Source: an uncultured Burkholderiales bacterium (GTDB lineage: Bacteria; Pseudomonadota; Gammaproteobacteria; Burkholderiales; Burkholderiaceae_C). From it: DNA of 9,408 bases. Numbering within the stretch: the first letter of the stretch is position 1; each line of letters begins with the position of its first letter. The translations under genes were made by a program, and so were the position numbers. The notes under the pieces were generated by a model. That model saw only the letters and a list, made by a program, of their open reading frames with translations. It was not told the origin of the DNA and ran no database searches. The DNA lies in NCBI GenBank assembly GCA_937897495.1, contig CALCBL010000305.1:1-9408 (forward strand), in the 5' to 3' direction. This document shows, in pieces, positions 1 to 8,076 of this stretch.

Positions 1-1320
1 CACGAAGGCCAGACCCTCATTGGTTTCTTGTGGCCCGCTCAAAACCCCGATCTGATGCAGCAACTGGCTGCCAAAAAAGTCACCGCGCTGTCCATTGACG
101 CTTTGCCGCGCACGCTCAGCCGAGCTCAAAAAATGGACGCACTGACCTCTATGGCGGGTGTGAGTGGCTACCGCGCTGTGGTCGAAGCAGCGGGTGCTTT
201 TGGTCGCTTTTTTAACGGCCAAATTACAGCTGCGGGCAAAGTGCCTCCGGCCAAGGTTTTCATTGCAGGTGCTGGCGTAGCGGGTTTGGCTGCCATTGGC
301 GCGGCAGCCAGCTTGGGCGCCATCGTTCGCGCTAACGACACACGCGCCGAAGTCGCCGATCAAGTGGTTTCGCTCGGTGGCGAGTTCGTCAAGGTGAACT
401 ATGAAGAAGAAGGCTCTGGCGGCGGCGGTTATGCCAAAGTGATGAGCGAGGGCTTTCAGGCTGCACAGCGCGAGATGTATGCGCAGCAAACCAAAGAGTG
501 CGACATCATCATTACCACTGCGCTCATTCCTGGCAAGCCCGCCCCCAAGCTGATCACAGCCGAAATGGTACGCAACATGAAGCCCGGTAGCGTTATTGTT
601 GACATGGCAGCCGAGCAGGGCGGTAACTGCGAGTTAACCGAGCCTGGTAAAGCTGTGGTCAAACACGGCGTCACCATTGTGGGCTACACCGACTTGGCTT
701 CTCGTATGGCGCGCCAGTCGTCTACCCTTTACGGCACCAACCTGTTTCGCCTGACAGAAGAGCTTTGCAAAACCAAAGATGGCGTGATCAACGTCAACAT
801 GGAAGACGATGCCATTCGCGGACTGACTGTCATCAAAGAAGGTGCCATCACTTGGCCCGCACCTCCCTTGGTTGTAGCGGCCAAACCTGCGCCCAAGCCA
901 GCCGCTGCGCCAGCTGCCAAAAAAGGCCATGGCCATGGCGAGCCTTCTGGCCCAATGCCCGCGGGCCAGCTGGCCATCGTTGCTGGTGTTGCCGCTGTTT
1001 TGTTTGCCTTGGTGGGCGCATATGCACCGGCCGCATTCCTGTCGCACTTCACGGTGTTTGTACTTGCCTGTTTTGTCGGTTACATGGTGGTTTGGAACGT
1101 CAAGCCTGCCCTGCACACGCCCTTGATGAGCGTGACCAATGCCATCAGCTCCATCATTGCCATTGGCGCGTTGGTCCAAATCTCACCGATTGCCAACGCT
1201 GCAGCGCGTCCCAACACACTCATCATTGTGTTGGCATCTCTTGCCTTGGTGCTCACTGCCATCAACATGTTTGGCGGCTTTGCGGTCACTCAGCGCATGC
1301 TGGCGATGTTCAGAAAATAA
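1..1320 (+). CDS. pntA: NAD(P) transhydrogenase subunit alpha, 5'-partial
   Basis: Alpha subunit of the inner-membrane proton-translocating transhydrogenase, which couples hydride transfer from NADH to NADP+ to inward proton flow. The frame is open from base 1, giving 439 visible residues; E. coli PntA has 510, so roughly 70 N-terminal residues lie outside the window. A TTG at 28 is an internal Leu codon, not the start: the family sequence WPAQNP follows directly and conserved sequence continues upstream. The NAD-binding domain shows GAGVAG (visible residues 90-95), the mobile loop [12 protein letters not shown] (138-149), [14 protein letters not shown] (172-185) and QSSTLYGTN (239-247). An Ala/Pro/Lys-rich linker with GHGHGE (about 294-322) leads to about four membrane helices (about 323-427) containing HFTVF, the [12 protein letters not shown] segment and INMFGGF. 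The soluble NAD domain and the membrane segment are fused, as in E. coli. pntB follows after 17 bp. Confidence 0.96.
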   Translation, partial: HEGQTLIGFLWPAQNPDLMQQLAAKKVTALSIDALPRTLSRAQKMDALTSMAGVSGYRAVVEAAGAFGRFFNGQITAAGKVPPAKVFIAGAGVAGLAAIGAAASLGAIVRANDTRAEVADQVVSLGGEFVKVNYEEEGSGGGGYAKVMSEGFQAAQREMYAQQTKECDIIITTALIPGKPAPKLITAEMVRNMKPGSVIVDMAAEQGGNCELTEPGKAVVKHGVTIVGYTDLASRMARQSSTLYGTNLFRLTEELCKTKDGVINVNMEDDAIRGLTVIKEGAITWPAPPLVVAAKPAPKPAAAPAAKKGHGHGEPSGPMPAGQLAIVAGVAAVLFALVGAYAPAAFLSHFTVFVLACFVGYMVVWNVKPALHTPLMSVTNAISSIIAIGALVQISPIANAAARPNTLIIVLASLALVLTAINMFGGFAVTQRMLAMFRK

Positions 1321-1337
1321 TCAGGAAGAACTAATTC

Positions 1338-2759
1338 ATGAGCTCTAACTTGTCTACGGTTGCTTACATTGGCGCAACCATTCTCTTCATCCTTAGCTTA
1401 GGCGGATTGTCCAACCAGGAAACCGCACGTCGTGGCAACCTCTACGGCATGATCGGCATGACTTTGGCAGTTTTAGCCACCGTACTTGGCCCCCAAGTCA
1501 CATCCGCAGGCATGCCTTGGATTGTGGGTAGTTTGGTCGTTGGCGGTGCCATTGGCTTGTACGCAGCACGCTCAGTGCAAATGACGCAAATGCCCGAATT
1601 GGTTGCGCTCATGCACAGCATGGTCGGCATGGCTGCAGTGTTGGTCGGTTATGCCACCTACGTCGATCCCGAAGCAACAAAAGGCTTTGAAGGCGCGGCA
1701 CACGCCATTCACTCGATGGAAATCTACATTGGCATCTTCATTGGTGCGGTTACTTTCTCTGGTTCGGTGGCGGCGTTTGGTAAGTTGTCGGGCCGCATTG
1801 GCGGTAGTCCCTTGTTGCTGCCTGCGCGCCACTGGATCAATTTGGCCGGTTTGCTGGCGGTAGTTTATTTTGGCCGCATGTTCTTGCAAGCAGAGTCCAT
1901 CGAACAAGGCATGTTCCCCCTGTTCGTGATGAGCGCGATTGCGCTTTTGTTTGGCATCCACATGGTCATGGCCATTGGTGGCGCCGACATGCCGGTGGTG
2001 GTTTCAATGCTGAACAGCTATTCAGGTTGGGCAGCTGCCGCCACGGGCTTTATGTTGAGCAACGATTTGTTGATTGTGGTGGGTGCTTTGGTGGGTTCAA
2101 GCGGCGCAATTCTGTCCTACATCATGTGCAACGCCATGAACCGCAGTTTCATCAGTGTGATTGCTGGCGGCTTTGGTACTACTGCTGCAGCGCCCAAGCC
2201 TGCTGGCGGTGCAACTGCCGAGCCGGTCGGTGAGGTGAGCCCTATCTTGGCTGGCGAGACTGCAGAGCTGTTGCGTGATGCCAAGAACGTGATCATTGTG
2301 CCTGGCTATGGCATGGCCGTGGCACAGGCACAGCACACCGTTTTTGAGATTACCCGTGCCTTGCGCGATAAAGGCGTGAACGTGCGCTTTGGTATCCACC
2401 CTGTGGCGGGACGGATGCCTGGCCACATGAACGTGTTGTTGGCTGAGGCCAGGGTGCCTTACGACATCGTGATGGAAATGGATGAATTGAACGAAGACTT
2501 TCCAGACACAGACGTGGCCATCGTGATCGGTGCCAACGACATCGTGAACCCAGCGGCTCAAGACGACCCTACAAGCCCTATTGCTGGTATGCCTGTGCTT
2601 GAAGTTTGGAAGGCGCGCACAAGCATCGTCATGAAACGTTCAATGGCCAGTGGTTACGCAGGTGTTGACAACCCACTTTTCTACAAAGACAACAACCGCA
2701 TGTTGTTTGGCGATGCTAAGAAAATGCTGGACGAAGTTCTAGTTGCATTGAAAACTTAG
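1338..2759 (+). CDS. pntB: NAD(P) transhydrogenase subunit beta
   Basis: Beta subunit of the transhydrogenase, carrying most of the proton channel and the NADP(H)-binding domain. It has 473 residues, close to the 462 of E. coli. The ATG follows AGGAAGAA (1323-1330) at normal spacing, only 17 bp after the pntA stop, so the two genes form one operon. Residues 1-280 are largely hydrophobic with about eight or nine helices. His93 in MHSMVG matches the proton-channel His91 of E. coli, and Asp217 and Asn226 sit in the conserved [16 protein letters not shown] segment. After a loose Ala/Gly/Pro linker (about 281-300), the NADP(H) domain shows [10 protein letters not shown] (323-332), [12 protein letters not shown] (354-365), [11 protein letters not shown] (398-408), the 2'-phosphate-binding KRSM (433-436) and GYAGV (439-443). 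All the motifs I checked are intact. Confidence 0.97.
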   Translation: MSSNLSTVAYIGATILFILSLGGLSNQETARRGNLYGMIGMTLAVLATVLGPQVTSAGMPWIVGSLVVGGAIGLYAARSVQMTQMPELVALMHSMVGMAAVLVGYATYVDPEATKGFEGAAHAIHSMEIYIGIFIGAVTFSGSVAAFGKLSGRIGGSPLLLPARHWINLAGLLAVVYFGRMFLQAESIEQGMFPLFVMSAIALLFGIHMVMAIGGADMPVVVSMLNSYSGWAAAATGFMLSNDLLIVVGALVGSSGAILSYIMCNAMNRSFISVIAGGFGTTAAAPKPAGGATAEPVGEVSPILAGETAELLRDAKNVIIVPGYGMAVAQAQHTVFEITRALRDKGVNVRFGIHPVAGRMPGHMNVLLAEARVPYDIVMEMDELNEDFPDTDVAIVIGANDIVNPAAQDDPTSPIAGMPVLEVWKARTSIVMKRSMASGYAGVDNPLFYKDNNRMLFGDAKKMLDEVLVALKT

Positions 2760-2792
2760 AAATTCAAAAACTCAAAATAGAAAATGAATGAA

Positions 2793-2819
2793 AAAAGCCC
2801 GCGGATCGCGCGGGCTTTT
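2793..2819. terminator. Bidirectional intrinsic terminator between pntB and gltA
   Basis: The arms GCCCGCG (2797-2803) and CGCGGGC (2809-2815) pair perfectly around a 5-nt loop. Flanking AAAA (2793-2796) and TTTT (2816-2819) extend the stem to 11 bp. The run of six A at 2791-2796 gives a U6 tract when read on the minus strand, and the + strand has U4. It lies 33 bp after the pntB stop and 16 bp after the gltA stop, as expected for a shared terminator of convergent operons. Confidence 0.88.
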
Positions 2820-2835
2820 AAGAGAGGCGAGAAGC

Positions 2836-4140
2836 TTATTTTGCGCCTGGCACGTTACGGCGGGGTGAGCCCGTAAACAGCTGACGGGGACGGCCGATTT
2901 TGTACTCGGGATCACCAATCATTTCATTCAGTTGGGCAATCCAGCCCACAGTGCGGGCCAAGGCGAACACACCGGTGAACAGGTTCACAGGGATGCCAAT
3001 GGCGCGCTGCACGATGCCAGAGTAGAAGTCAACGTTAGGGTACAACTTGCGTGACACGAAGTAGTCGTCTTCCAAGGCGATTTTTTCAACTTGTTTGGCC
3101 AATTTGAACATGGGGTCATTTTCCAAGCCGAGTTCTGCCAGCACTTCGTTGCAAGTCTCTTGCATGAGTTTGGCGCGGGGATCGTAGTTTTTGTAAACGC
3201 GGTGACCAAAACCCATGAGCTTGACGCCAGAGTTCTTGTCTTTAACTTGCTCCATGAACTCGCCCACTTTGGAGATGCCGCCCATTTTCTGGATGTCGTC
3301 CAACATTTTCAAACAGGCCTCATTCGCGCCGCCGTGAGCGGGGCCCCAAAGGCATGCTACGCCAGCTGCAACGGCTGCGAATGGGTTGGTACCAGAGGAG
3401 CCGCACAATCGAACCGTAGATGTAGATGCGTTTTGCTCGTGGTCTGCGTGCAAGATGAAGATGCGATCTAGGGCACGCTCGAGCACGGGATTGACGACGT
3501 AGTCTTCGCAAGGCACGCCAAACATCATGCGCAAGAAATTGCCGGAGTAGGACAGGCTGTTCTGCGGGTACATGAAAGGCTGTCCAATGCCGTATTTATA
3601 GGACATGGCCACCAAGGTCGGTAATTTGGCAATCAAGCGGATGGCTGAAATTTCGCGGTGCTCGGGATTGGTGATGTCAGTGCTGTCATGATAGAAAGCA
3701 GAAAGAGCACCTACCAAGCCAGTCATTACGGCCATGGGGTGAGCATCACGTCGGAAACCACGCAAGAAAAATTGCATCTGCTCATTCACCATGGTGTGGT
3801 TGTTCACCAGTTTGTGAAAGTCTGTGCTTTGCTTCGCATCAGGCAAATCGCCATGCAAGAGCAAGTAGCAAGTGTCCAAATAGTCGCCGTGGTTGGCCAA
3901 TTGCTCAATGGGATAGCCGCGGTAGAGCAACTCACCTTTGTCGCCATCAATGAAGGTAATGTCCGATTGGCAAGAGGCCGTCGACAAGAAGCCTGGGTCA
4001 TAAGTGAACATGCCAGTTTGGCCATACAGTTTTCGAATATCGATCACATCAGGACCAATGCTGCCGCTGTAGACGGGCATTTCAATGCTGGGGCTGCCGT
4101 TGCTGAACGACAGGGTTGCTTTGTTGTCGGCAAGTTTCAT
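2836..4140 (-). CDS. gltA: Citrate synthase, type II (NADH-sensitive class)
   Basis: Condenses acetyl-CoA and oxaloacetate to citrate in the cytosol, the entry step of the TCA cycle. Its 434 residues are the usual length of Gram-negative hexameric enzymes (E. coli 427). Catalytic residues are His269 in GPAHGGANE (E. coli His264) and Asp371 in PNVDFYSG (Asp362). Substrate-binding histidines are His234 in ILHADHEQ (His229) and His313 in GFGHRVYK. Residues matching the E. coli NADH allosteric site are kept: Tyr150, Arg168, Lys172 and Cys211, so feedback inhibition by NADH is inferred. This is not a methylcitrate synthase context, because no prp genes are nearby. AGAGGAAA (minus strand, 4155-4148) is a good ribosome binding site seven bases before the ATG. 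The gene is last in the sdh cluster, 64 bp after sdhE, and ends at the hairpin 2793-2819. Confidence 0.97.
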   Translation of the reverse strand: MKLADNKATLSFSNGSPSIEMPVYSGSIGPDVIDIRKLYGQTGMFTYDPGFLSTASCQSDITFIDGDKGELLYRGYPIEQLANHGDYLDTCYLLLHGDLPDAKQSTDFHKLVNNHTMVNEQMQFFLRGFRRDAHPMAVMTGLVGALSAFYHDSTDITNPEHREISAIRLIAKLPTLVAMSYKYGIGQPFMYPQNSLSYSGNFLRMMFGVPCEDYVVNPVLERALDRIFILHADHEQNASTSTVRLCGSSGTNPFAAVAAGVACLWGPAHGGANEACLKMLDDIQKMGGISKVGEFMEQVKDKNSGVKLMGFGHRVYKNYDPRAKLMQETCNEVLAELGLENDPMFKLAKQVEKIALEDDYFVSRKLYPNVDFYSGIVQRAIGIPVNLFTGVFALARTVGWIAQLNEMIGDPEYKIGRPRQLFTGSPRRNVPGAK

Positions 4141-4174
4141 GATTCAATTTCCTCTGTTAATCAGTCTATTCAAA

Positions 4175-4203
4175 TTTTTATCAGCCATCTTGGGTCGAGC
4201 CAA
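4175..4203 (-). promoter_or_regulatory. Possible internal promoter for gltA (weak)
   Basis: The 64-bp gap between sdhE and gltA (4141-4204) contains, on the minus strand, TTGGCT (4203-4198), a 17-nt spacer and TAAAAA (4180-4175). Each hexamer matches the sigma-70 consensus at four of six positions. The gap is long for this cluster and shows no terminator-like hairpin with a T run. gltA is therefore probably co-transcribed with sdh and may also have some transcription of its own. This is motif matching by eye only. Confidence 0.25.
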
Positions 4204-4204
4204 A

Positions 4205-4495
4205 TCATGCCATGAGCAAGCTCAGTACTTCACTGACTTCTTCAGATTCAATCTCTGCGCCAAGCGGTTTGCGCTTCATGAACAAATCCATTAAGTCGTT
4301 GTCAGACAAGTCCATCAAAATGTACATGCCGCGAGCTTGTCCCACAGTCATTTGAGGTGCATAGCGATTGAAAAAACGCTCAATGAAAAGATCGTTCTCC
4401 AGCAAGCCGCGTCTGCAACGCCAACGCAATTTGCTTAGAGCGCGCTCACCCAAAGGGGTGTTGCGATCTAATGTGTCGAGCAGTTCATCTCCCAT
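4205..4495 (-). CDS. sdhE: SdhA flavinylation factor SdhE (CptB/DUF339 family)
   Basis: Small cytosolic assembly factor that promotes covalent attachment of FAD to SdhA. Its 96 residues fit the family (about 80-100). The defining RGxxE motif is present as Arg29-Gly30-Leu31-Leu32-Glu33, within RCRRGLLENDLF. It is followed by the family's helical pattern, with FFNRYAP and an acidic, amphipathic C-terminal half. The gene sits 28 bp after sdhB and before gltA, which supports the assignment because the SdhA target is encoded two genes upstream in the same cluster. The ribosome binding site before the ATG is weak (AGAG about 10 bases upstream). The family was once annotated as a toxin-antitoxin component (CptB/YgfY), but no CptA-like partner is present here and the flavinylation role fits better. 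Confidence 0.9.
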   Translation of the reverse strand: MGDELLDTLDRNTPLGERALSKLRWRCRRGLLENDLFIERFFNRYAPQMTVGQARGMYILMDLSDNDLMDLFMKRKPLGAEIESEEVSEVLSLLMA

Positions 4496-4523
4496 CGTGC
4501 AGGTCTCTTTGCTTGATCTCAGT

Positions 4524-5228
4524 TTAGACGGCGCGGCGCACCATCATTTCTTTGATTTTTCCAATGGCTTTGGTGGGGTTCAAATTTTTAGGGCACACGT
4601 CTACGCAGTTCATGATGGTGTGGCAGCGAAACAGGCGATAGGGGTCTTCCAAATTGTCTAATCGTTCGGCTGTGCCATGGTCTCGGCTGTCAGCAATGAA
4701 TCGGTAGGCTTGGAGCAAGCCTGCAGGGCCGACAAACTTGTCAGGGTTCCACCAGAAGCTGGGGCAGCTGGTTGAGCAACTGGCGCACAAAATGCACTCA
4801 TACAAACCATCGAGTTCTTCGCGCTCTTCTGGGCTTTGCAGACGCTCTTTTTCGGGGGGAATGGTGTCGTTGATCAAGTAAGGCTTGATGGAGTTGTATT
4901 GCTTGAAGAACTGCGTCATGTCGACGATCAGGTCACGCACAACTGGCAAGCCTGGCAGAGGCTTTAAAACAATCTTGCCAGGCAAGGTCAGCATGTTGGT
5001 CAGGCAAGCCAGGCCATTTTTGCCGTTGATGTTCATGGCGTCAGAGCCGCAAACACCTTCACGGCATGAGCGTCTGAATGACAAAGTGGGATCCACTTTT
5101 TTCAACTTCATGAGCGCATCGAGCAGCATGCGTTCATGGCCGTCCAATTCCACCTCAATGCTCTGCATGTAAGGCTTGGCATCCTTATCTGGATCGTAAC
5201 GATAGATTTCAAAAATACGTTTGGTCAT
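4524..5228 (-). CDS. sdhB: Succinate dehydrogenase iron-sulfur subunit
   Basis: Electron-transfer subunit of complex II, passing electrons from the SdhA flavin through three Fe-S centres to quinone at the membrane face. It has 234 residues (E. coli 238). The N-terminal ferredoxin-like domain has [13 protein letters not shown] with Cys55, Cys60, Asp63 and Cys75 as [2Fe-2S] ligands; Asp in the third position is also seen in E. coli. The C-terminal domain has [12 protein letters not shown] and [12 protein letters not shown]. Cys145, Cys148, Cys151 and Cys212 are expected to bind [4Fe-4S], and Cys155, Cys202 and Cys208 to bind [3Fe-4S]. Trp160 corresponds to the quinone-site Trp of E. coli. The start follows GAAGGTAG on the minus strand and lies 18 bp after the sdhA stop, indicating one transcript. 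Confidence 0.98.
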   Translation of the reverse strand: MTKRIFEIYRYDPDKDAKPYMQSIEVELDGHERMLLDALMKLKKVDPTLSFRRSCREGVCGSDAMNINGKNGLACLTNMLTLPGKIVLKPLPGLPVVRDLIVDMTQFFKQYNSIKPYLINDTIPPEKERLQSPEEREELDGLYECILCASCSTSCPSFWWNPDKFVGPAGLLQAYRFIADSRDHGTAERLDNLEDPYRLFRCHTIMNCVDVCPKNLNPTKAIGKIKEMMVRRAV

Positions 5229-5246
5229 GTTTCTACCTTCAGGAAT

Positions 5247-7052
5247 TTAGAACGTCCGAACCTTGGGTGGCACAGAGTCCACGGTCAGAGGCTTCAAGTT
5301 GACGGGTTTGTAGGTCAGGCTGTTGGTGTCGCTGTGCCACAGAGTGTGCTTCATCCAATTGGCATCGTCACGGCCCAATGGCGTAATAGGGTCGTCTGCG
5401 GGACGCTCATAGTCACTCACGGTGTGTGCACCGCGGCATTCTTTGCGGGCTGCGGCAGAGACCATGGTGGCTTGGGCGCACTCGATCAGGTTTTCAACTT
5501 CCAAGGCTTCAATGCGAGCCGTGTTAAATACTTTGGAAGTGTCAGTCAAAGCGATGGCGTTGACGCGTTCGCGAATCTCAGCAATTTTCACCACGCCTTC
5601 GTCCATGGTGGCTTGTGTCCGGAACACGGCGGCATGAATTTGCATCGTGGCGCGCATGTCGTTGGCCACATCTTGTGAGTACTCGCCTTTGCGACCTTCA
5701 AGTCGGTTCAGACGGGCCAATGTCAGGTCGGCAGCATCTTTGGGCAAGTCTTTGTGTGACTTGGTTTTGCTGGCGAAATCAACAATGTGATTGCCTGCCG
5801 CACGGCCAAACACCAAGAGGTCGAGCAAGGAGTTGGTGCCCAAACGGTTGGCGCCGTGAACACTCACGCAGGAGCATTCGCCCACTGCGTACAAACCGTT
5901 GACCACTGCATTGTGGCTGCTGGCGGATTGAATGACCACTTGGCCGTGAATGTTGGTCGGAATGCCGCCCATTTGATAGTGAATGGTGGGCACCACAGGA
6001 ATAGGTTCTTTGGTGATGTCGACGTTGGCAAAGTTGACGCCAATTTCGTACACGGAAGGCAAACGCTTGTGGATGGTTTCTGAACCCAAGTGGTCCAGCT
6101 TCAACATCACATAGTCTTTGTTAGGTCCACAGCCGCGGCCTTCTTTGATCTCTTGGTCCATGGCGCGTGACACGAAGTCGCGAGGGGCCAAGTCTTTCAA
6201 AGTGGGCGCGTAGCGTTCCATGAATCGTTCGCCATTGCTGTTGAGCAAAATGGCGCCTTCACCGCGGCAGCCTTCGGTCAGTAACACGCCGGCACCCGCT
6301 ACGCCAGTGGGGTGGAACTGCCAGAATTCCATGTCTTCTAAAGGAATGCCGGCGCGAGCGGCCATGCCCAAGCCGTCGCCGGTGTTGATAAAGGCGTTGG
6401 TAGACGCTGCAAAGATGCGGCCAGCACCACCGGTGGCCAACAGCACAGTTTTGGCGTGCAAGATGTGCAGGTCGCCGGTTTCCATTTCAAGTGATGTGAC
6501 ACCCACCACATCGCCTTCAGCATCGCGAATCAGGTCGAGGGCCATCCACTCCACGAAGAAGCTGGTTTTGGCTTTGATGTTTTGCTGGTACAAGGTGTGC
6601 AACATGGCATGACCGGTGCGGTCAGCTGCAGCGCAAGCACGTTGAACCGACTTCTCGCCATAGTTGGCGGTGTGTCCGCCAAAAGGACGCTGGTAAATGG
6701 TGCCGTCTGGGTTGCGGTCGAAAGGCATGCCCATGTGCTCTAAGTCATAGACAACTTTGGGCGCTTCACGGCACATGAATTCGATGGCGTCTTGGTCGCC
6801 CAGCCAGTCGGAGCCCTTGATGGTGTCGTAGAAGTGGTAGTGCCAGTTGTCGTCGGACATGTTGCCCAATGCGGCACCAATACCGCCCTGAGCCGCCACG
6901 GTGTGTGAACGGGTGGGGAATACTTTGGAAAGAACTGCAACGTTCAAACCAGCGCGCGACAGTTGCAAGGCGGCGCGCATGCCGGAGCCGCCGGCGCCGA
7001 CGATCACAACGTCAAATTTACGCGTGGCGATCTTGTCTTTGGTGTAAGTCAT
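5247..7052 (-). CDS. sdhA: Succinate dehydrogenase flavoprotein subunit
   Basis: Catalytic subunit of complex II, oxidising succinate to fumarate with covalently bound FAD at the cytoplasmic face of the inner membrane. It has 601 residues (E. coli 588). The FAD fold starts with VVIVGAGGSGM (residues 15-25). His50 in RSHTVAAQGGI is the expected FAD-linked histidine. Active-site residues include His247 in QFHPTG, Arg291 in APRDFVSRAM, His358 in HYQMGG and Arg403 in HGANRLGTNSLLD. The order sdhC-D-A-B matches the usual operon. It lies 69 bp after sdhD, a larger gap than elsewhere in the operon. No clear Shine-Dalgarno stands directly before the ATG (the minus-strand sequence there is ATTTCACACACC). 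No better upstream start is visible, and the short N-terminal leader MTYTKDK is plausible for the family. Confidence 0.98.
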   Translation of the reverse strand: MTYTKDKIATRKFDVVIVGAGGSGMRAALQLSRAGLNVAVLSKVFPTRSHTVAAQGGIGAALGNMSDDNWHYHFYDTIKGSDWLGDQDAIEFMCREAPKVVYDLEHMGMPFDRNPDGTIYQRPFGGHTANYGEKSVQRACAAADRTGHAMLHTLYQQNIKAKTSFFVEWMALDLIRDAEGDVVGVTSLEMETGDLHILHAKTVLLATGGAGRIFAASTNAFINTGDGLGMAARAGIPLEDMEFWQFHPTGVAGAGVLLTEGCRGEGAILLNSNGERFMERYAPTLKDLAPRDFVSRAMDQEIKEGRGCGPNKDYVMLKLDHLGSETIHKRLPSVYEIGVNFANVDITKEPIPVVPTIHYQMGGIPTNIHGQVVIQSASSHNAVVNGLYAVGECSCVSVHGANRLGTNSLLDLLVFGRAAGNHIVDFASKTKSHKDLPKDAADLTLARLNRLEGRKGEYSQDVANDMRATMQIHAAVFRTQATMDEGVVKIAEIRERVNAIALTDTSKVFNTARIEALEVENLIECAQATMVSAAARKECRGAHTVSDYERPADDPITPLGRDDANWMKHTLWHSDTNSLTYKPVNLKPLTVDSVPPKVRTF

Positions 7053-7121
7053 GGTGTGTGAAATCTTGTAATAGGGGAAGTGGCTCAGCGTCTGTTAATT
7101 TTCAATCAGTACCGAACGTCA

Positions 7122-7487
7122 TCAAAGAAGCCACAAGGCCTGAACAGCCCAGCCAGCACAGCCGATGAGCCAAATCAGGGAGGCGACATGCAAGAAAAGA
7201 CGCAAACCGAGGGGTTTGATGTAATCCATCCAAATATCGCGTATGCCAATCCAAGCGTGGTAAAGCAAAGAAAGGATGGTGACAAAGGTCAAAATCTTCA
7301 TCCACTGGGCTGCAAAAATACCCGCCCACTCTTCGTAGCCAATAGGGCCGCTGGTGAAGATGACTTGCACCAAGACCAATAAAGTGAACGAGGCCATCAA
7401 AGCTGCTGTGATGCGTTGCGCCAACCAGTCGCGAAGGCCGTAGTGAGCGCCAGTCGTGATGCGCTTGGAACCGTGATTAACTGACAT
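7122..7487 (-). CDS. sdhD: Succinate dehydrogenase membrane anchor subunit
   Basis: Small hydrophobic subunit that with SdhC anchors complex II, holds heme b and forms the quinone site. It has 121 residues (E. coli 115) and three predicted membrane helices, about residues 25-45, 58-80 and 95-118. The N-terminal RDWLAQRITA matches the family. The diagnostic HAWIGIRDIWMDYIKP segment places His77 at the heme-ligand position (E. coli His71) and Tyr89 at the quinone-contact position (E. coli Tyr83). The gene starts 15 bp after the sdhC stop, with AGGA on the minus strand upstream. Sequence divergence is normal for this subunit, so the assignment rests on these motifs plus position between sdhC and sdhA. 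Confidence 0.94.
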   Translation of the reverse strand: MSVNHGSKRITTGAHYGLRDWLAQRITAALMASFTLLVLVQVIFTSGPIGYEEWAGIFAAQWMKILTFVTILSLLYHAWIGIRDIWMDYIKPLGLRLFLHVASLIWLIGCAGWAVQALWLL

Positions 7488-7502
7488 GTGGTCTGTTCCT
7501 AA

Positions 7503-7934
7503 TTAGTAGAGGCCAAATAATTTGGCGGCCAGGACGACGGTGAGACCCAAGCTCAAAACCAAAGTGGCAACAGCCGATGATTTGCCGAACTCTTTGGTAA
7601 CCGCGTGAAACGTATCCATGTAAAGGTGGCGAATGCCCGCTATGAAGTGGTGCAAATAAGCCCAAATGATGGCCAGCGCAACCAATTTCATGAACCAACC
7701 CGGAATGAAGCCAAGGCCCACATTGAAGGCGGCGGCAAACTTGGCAAATGAAATCTCTGACGTGATGGAAGAATCAAACATCCAAATGATGAAGGGCATC
7801 AACAAGAACATCAAGGCGCCACTCACACGGTGCAGGATGGACACCCAGCCAGCTGCTGGCAGGCGGTAACTGGGTAAATCGCTGAGGGCATTGATATTGC
7901 GAAATTCAGGCCTTTTTCGGGCGGCTTCGGTCAT
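7503..7934 (-). CDS. sdhC: Succinate dehydrogenase cytochrome b556 subunit
   Basis: First subunit of the complex II operon; it anchors the enzyme and supplies heme b and quinone ligands. It has 143 residues with three membrane helices, about 35-55, 80-103 and 118-141. The N-terminal signature NINALSDLPSYRLP is followed by SILHRVSG, giving Ser32 and Arg36 at the quinone-site positions of E. coli Ser27 and Arg31. The second signature HFIAGIRHLYMD has His96 as the expected heme ligand (E. coli His84). A strong ribosome binding site, TAAGAGGAA on the minus strand (7949-7941), lies six bases before the ATG, consistent with the first gene of a highly expressed operon. Upstream is a 142-bp gap to the gntR stop that carries a candidate promoter. 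Confidence 0.96.
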   Translation of the reverse strand: MTEAARKRPEFRNINALSDLPSYRLPAAGWVSILHRVSGALMFLLMPFIIWMFDSSITSEISFAKFAAAFNVGLGFIPGWFMKLVALAIIWAYLHHFIAGIRHLYMDTFHAVTKEFGKSSAVATLVLSLGLTVVLAAKLFGLY

Positions 7935-7987
7935 TTTTAATTCCTCTTAGGTAACTTCACAGCCGTTTTTGACGGACGTGTTCGCGA

Positions 7988-8015
7988 ATTCTATTGCAAC
8001 GCAACAAACTGACAT
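7988..8015 (-). promoter_or_regulatory. Candidate sdhC operon promoter
   Basis: On the minus strand, ATGTCA (8015-8010), a 16-nt spacer and TAGAAT (7993-7988) resemble sigma-70 boxes, matching four and five of six consensus positions. Initiation near 7981 would give a leader of about 47 nt with the strong sdhC ribosome binding site. A second option is TTGACG (8080-8075), which overlaps the gntR stop codon, but I see no convincing -10 box at the right distance. The surrounding 7935-8076 gap is A/T-rich and holds no gene; a small hairpin with CCGT and ACGG arms (7963-7975) lies in the leader. Confidence 0.35.
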
Positions 8016-8076
8016 GAGAATTTCAATAACAAATGAAAAAACAATAGGGATAAGAAGCTTAAATGTCGCCAAAGCG

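Noticed and set aside
634..1179. Long open frame on the minus strand inside pntA (181 codons)
   Set aside because: It lies entirely antisense to a well-conserved gene, gives a His/Gln/Arg-rich sequence with no recognisable domain, and has no ribosome binding site; it is a shadow of pntA codon bias.
3658..4215. Long + strand open frame (185 codons) antisense to gltA
   Set aside because: The overlapping gltA has all catalytic residues and the antisense product resembles no family; it even runs into the intergenic gap without any promoter or ribosome binding site.
5136..5678. Long + strand open frame (180 codons) antisense to sdhB/sdhA
   Set aside because: It crosses the boundary of two clearly real genes on the other strand and shows no domain; it is a by-product of codon composition.
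8051..8063. TAAG-aag-CTTA at 8051-8061 upstream of sdhC as a second copy of the mdh/gntR operator
   Set aside because: The half-sites are in the opposite order (TAAG first, CTTA second) with a different spacing from CTTA-TA-TAAG at 8908-8917, so similarity is limited to 4-bp words in AT-rich DNA.
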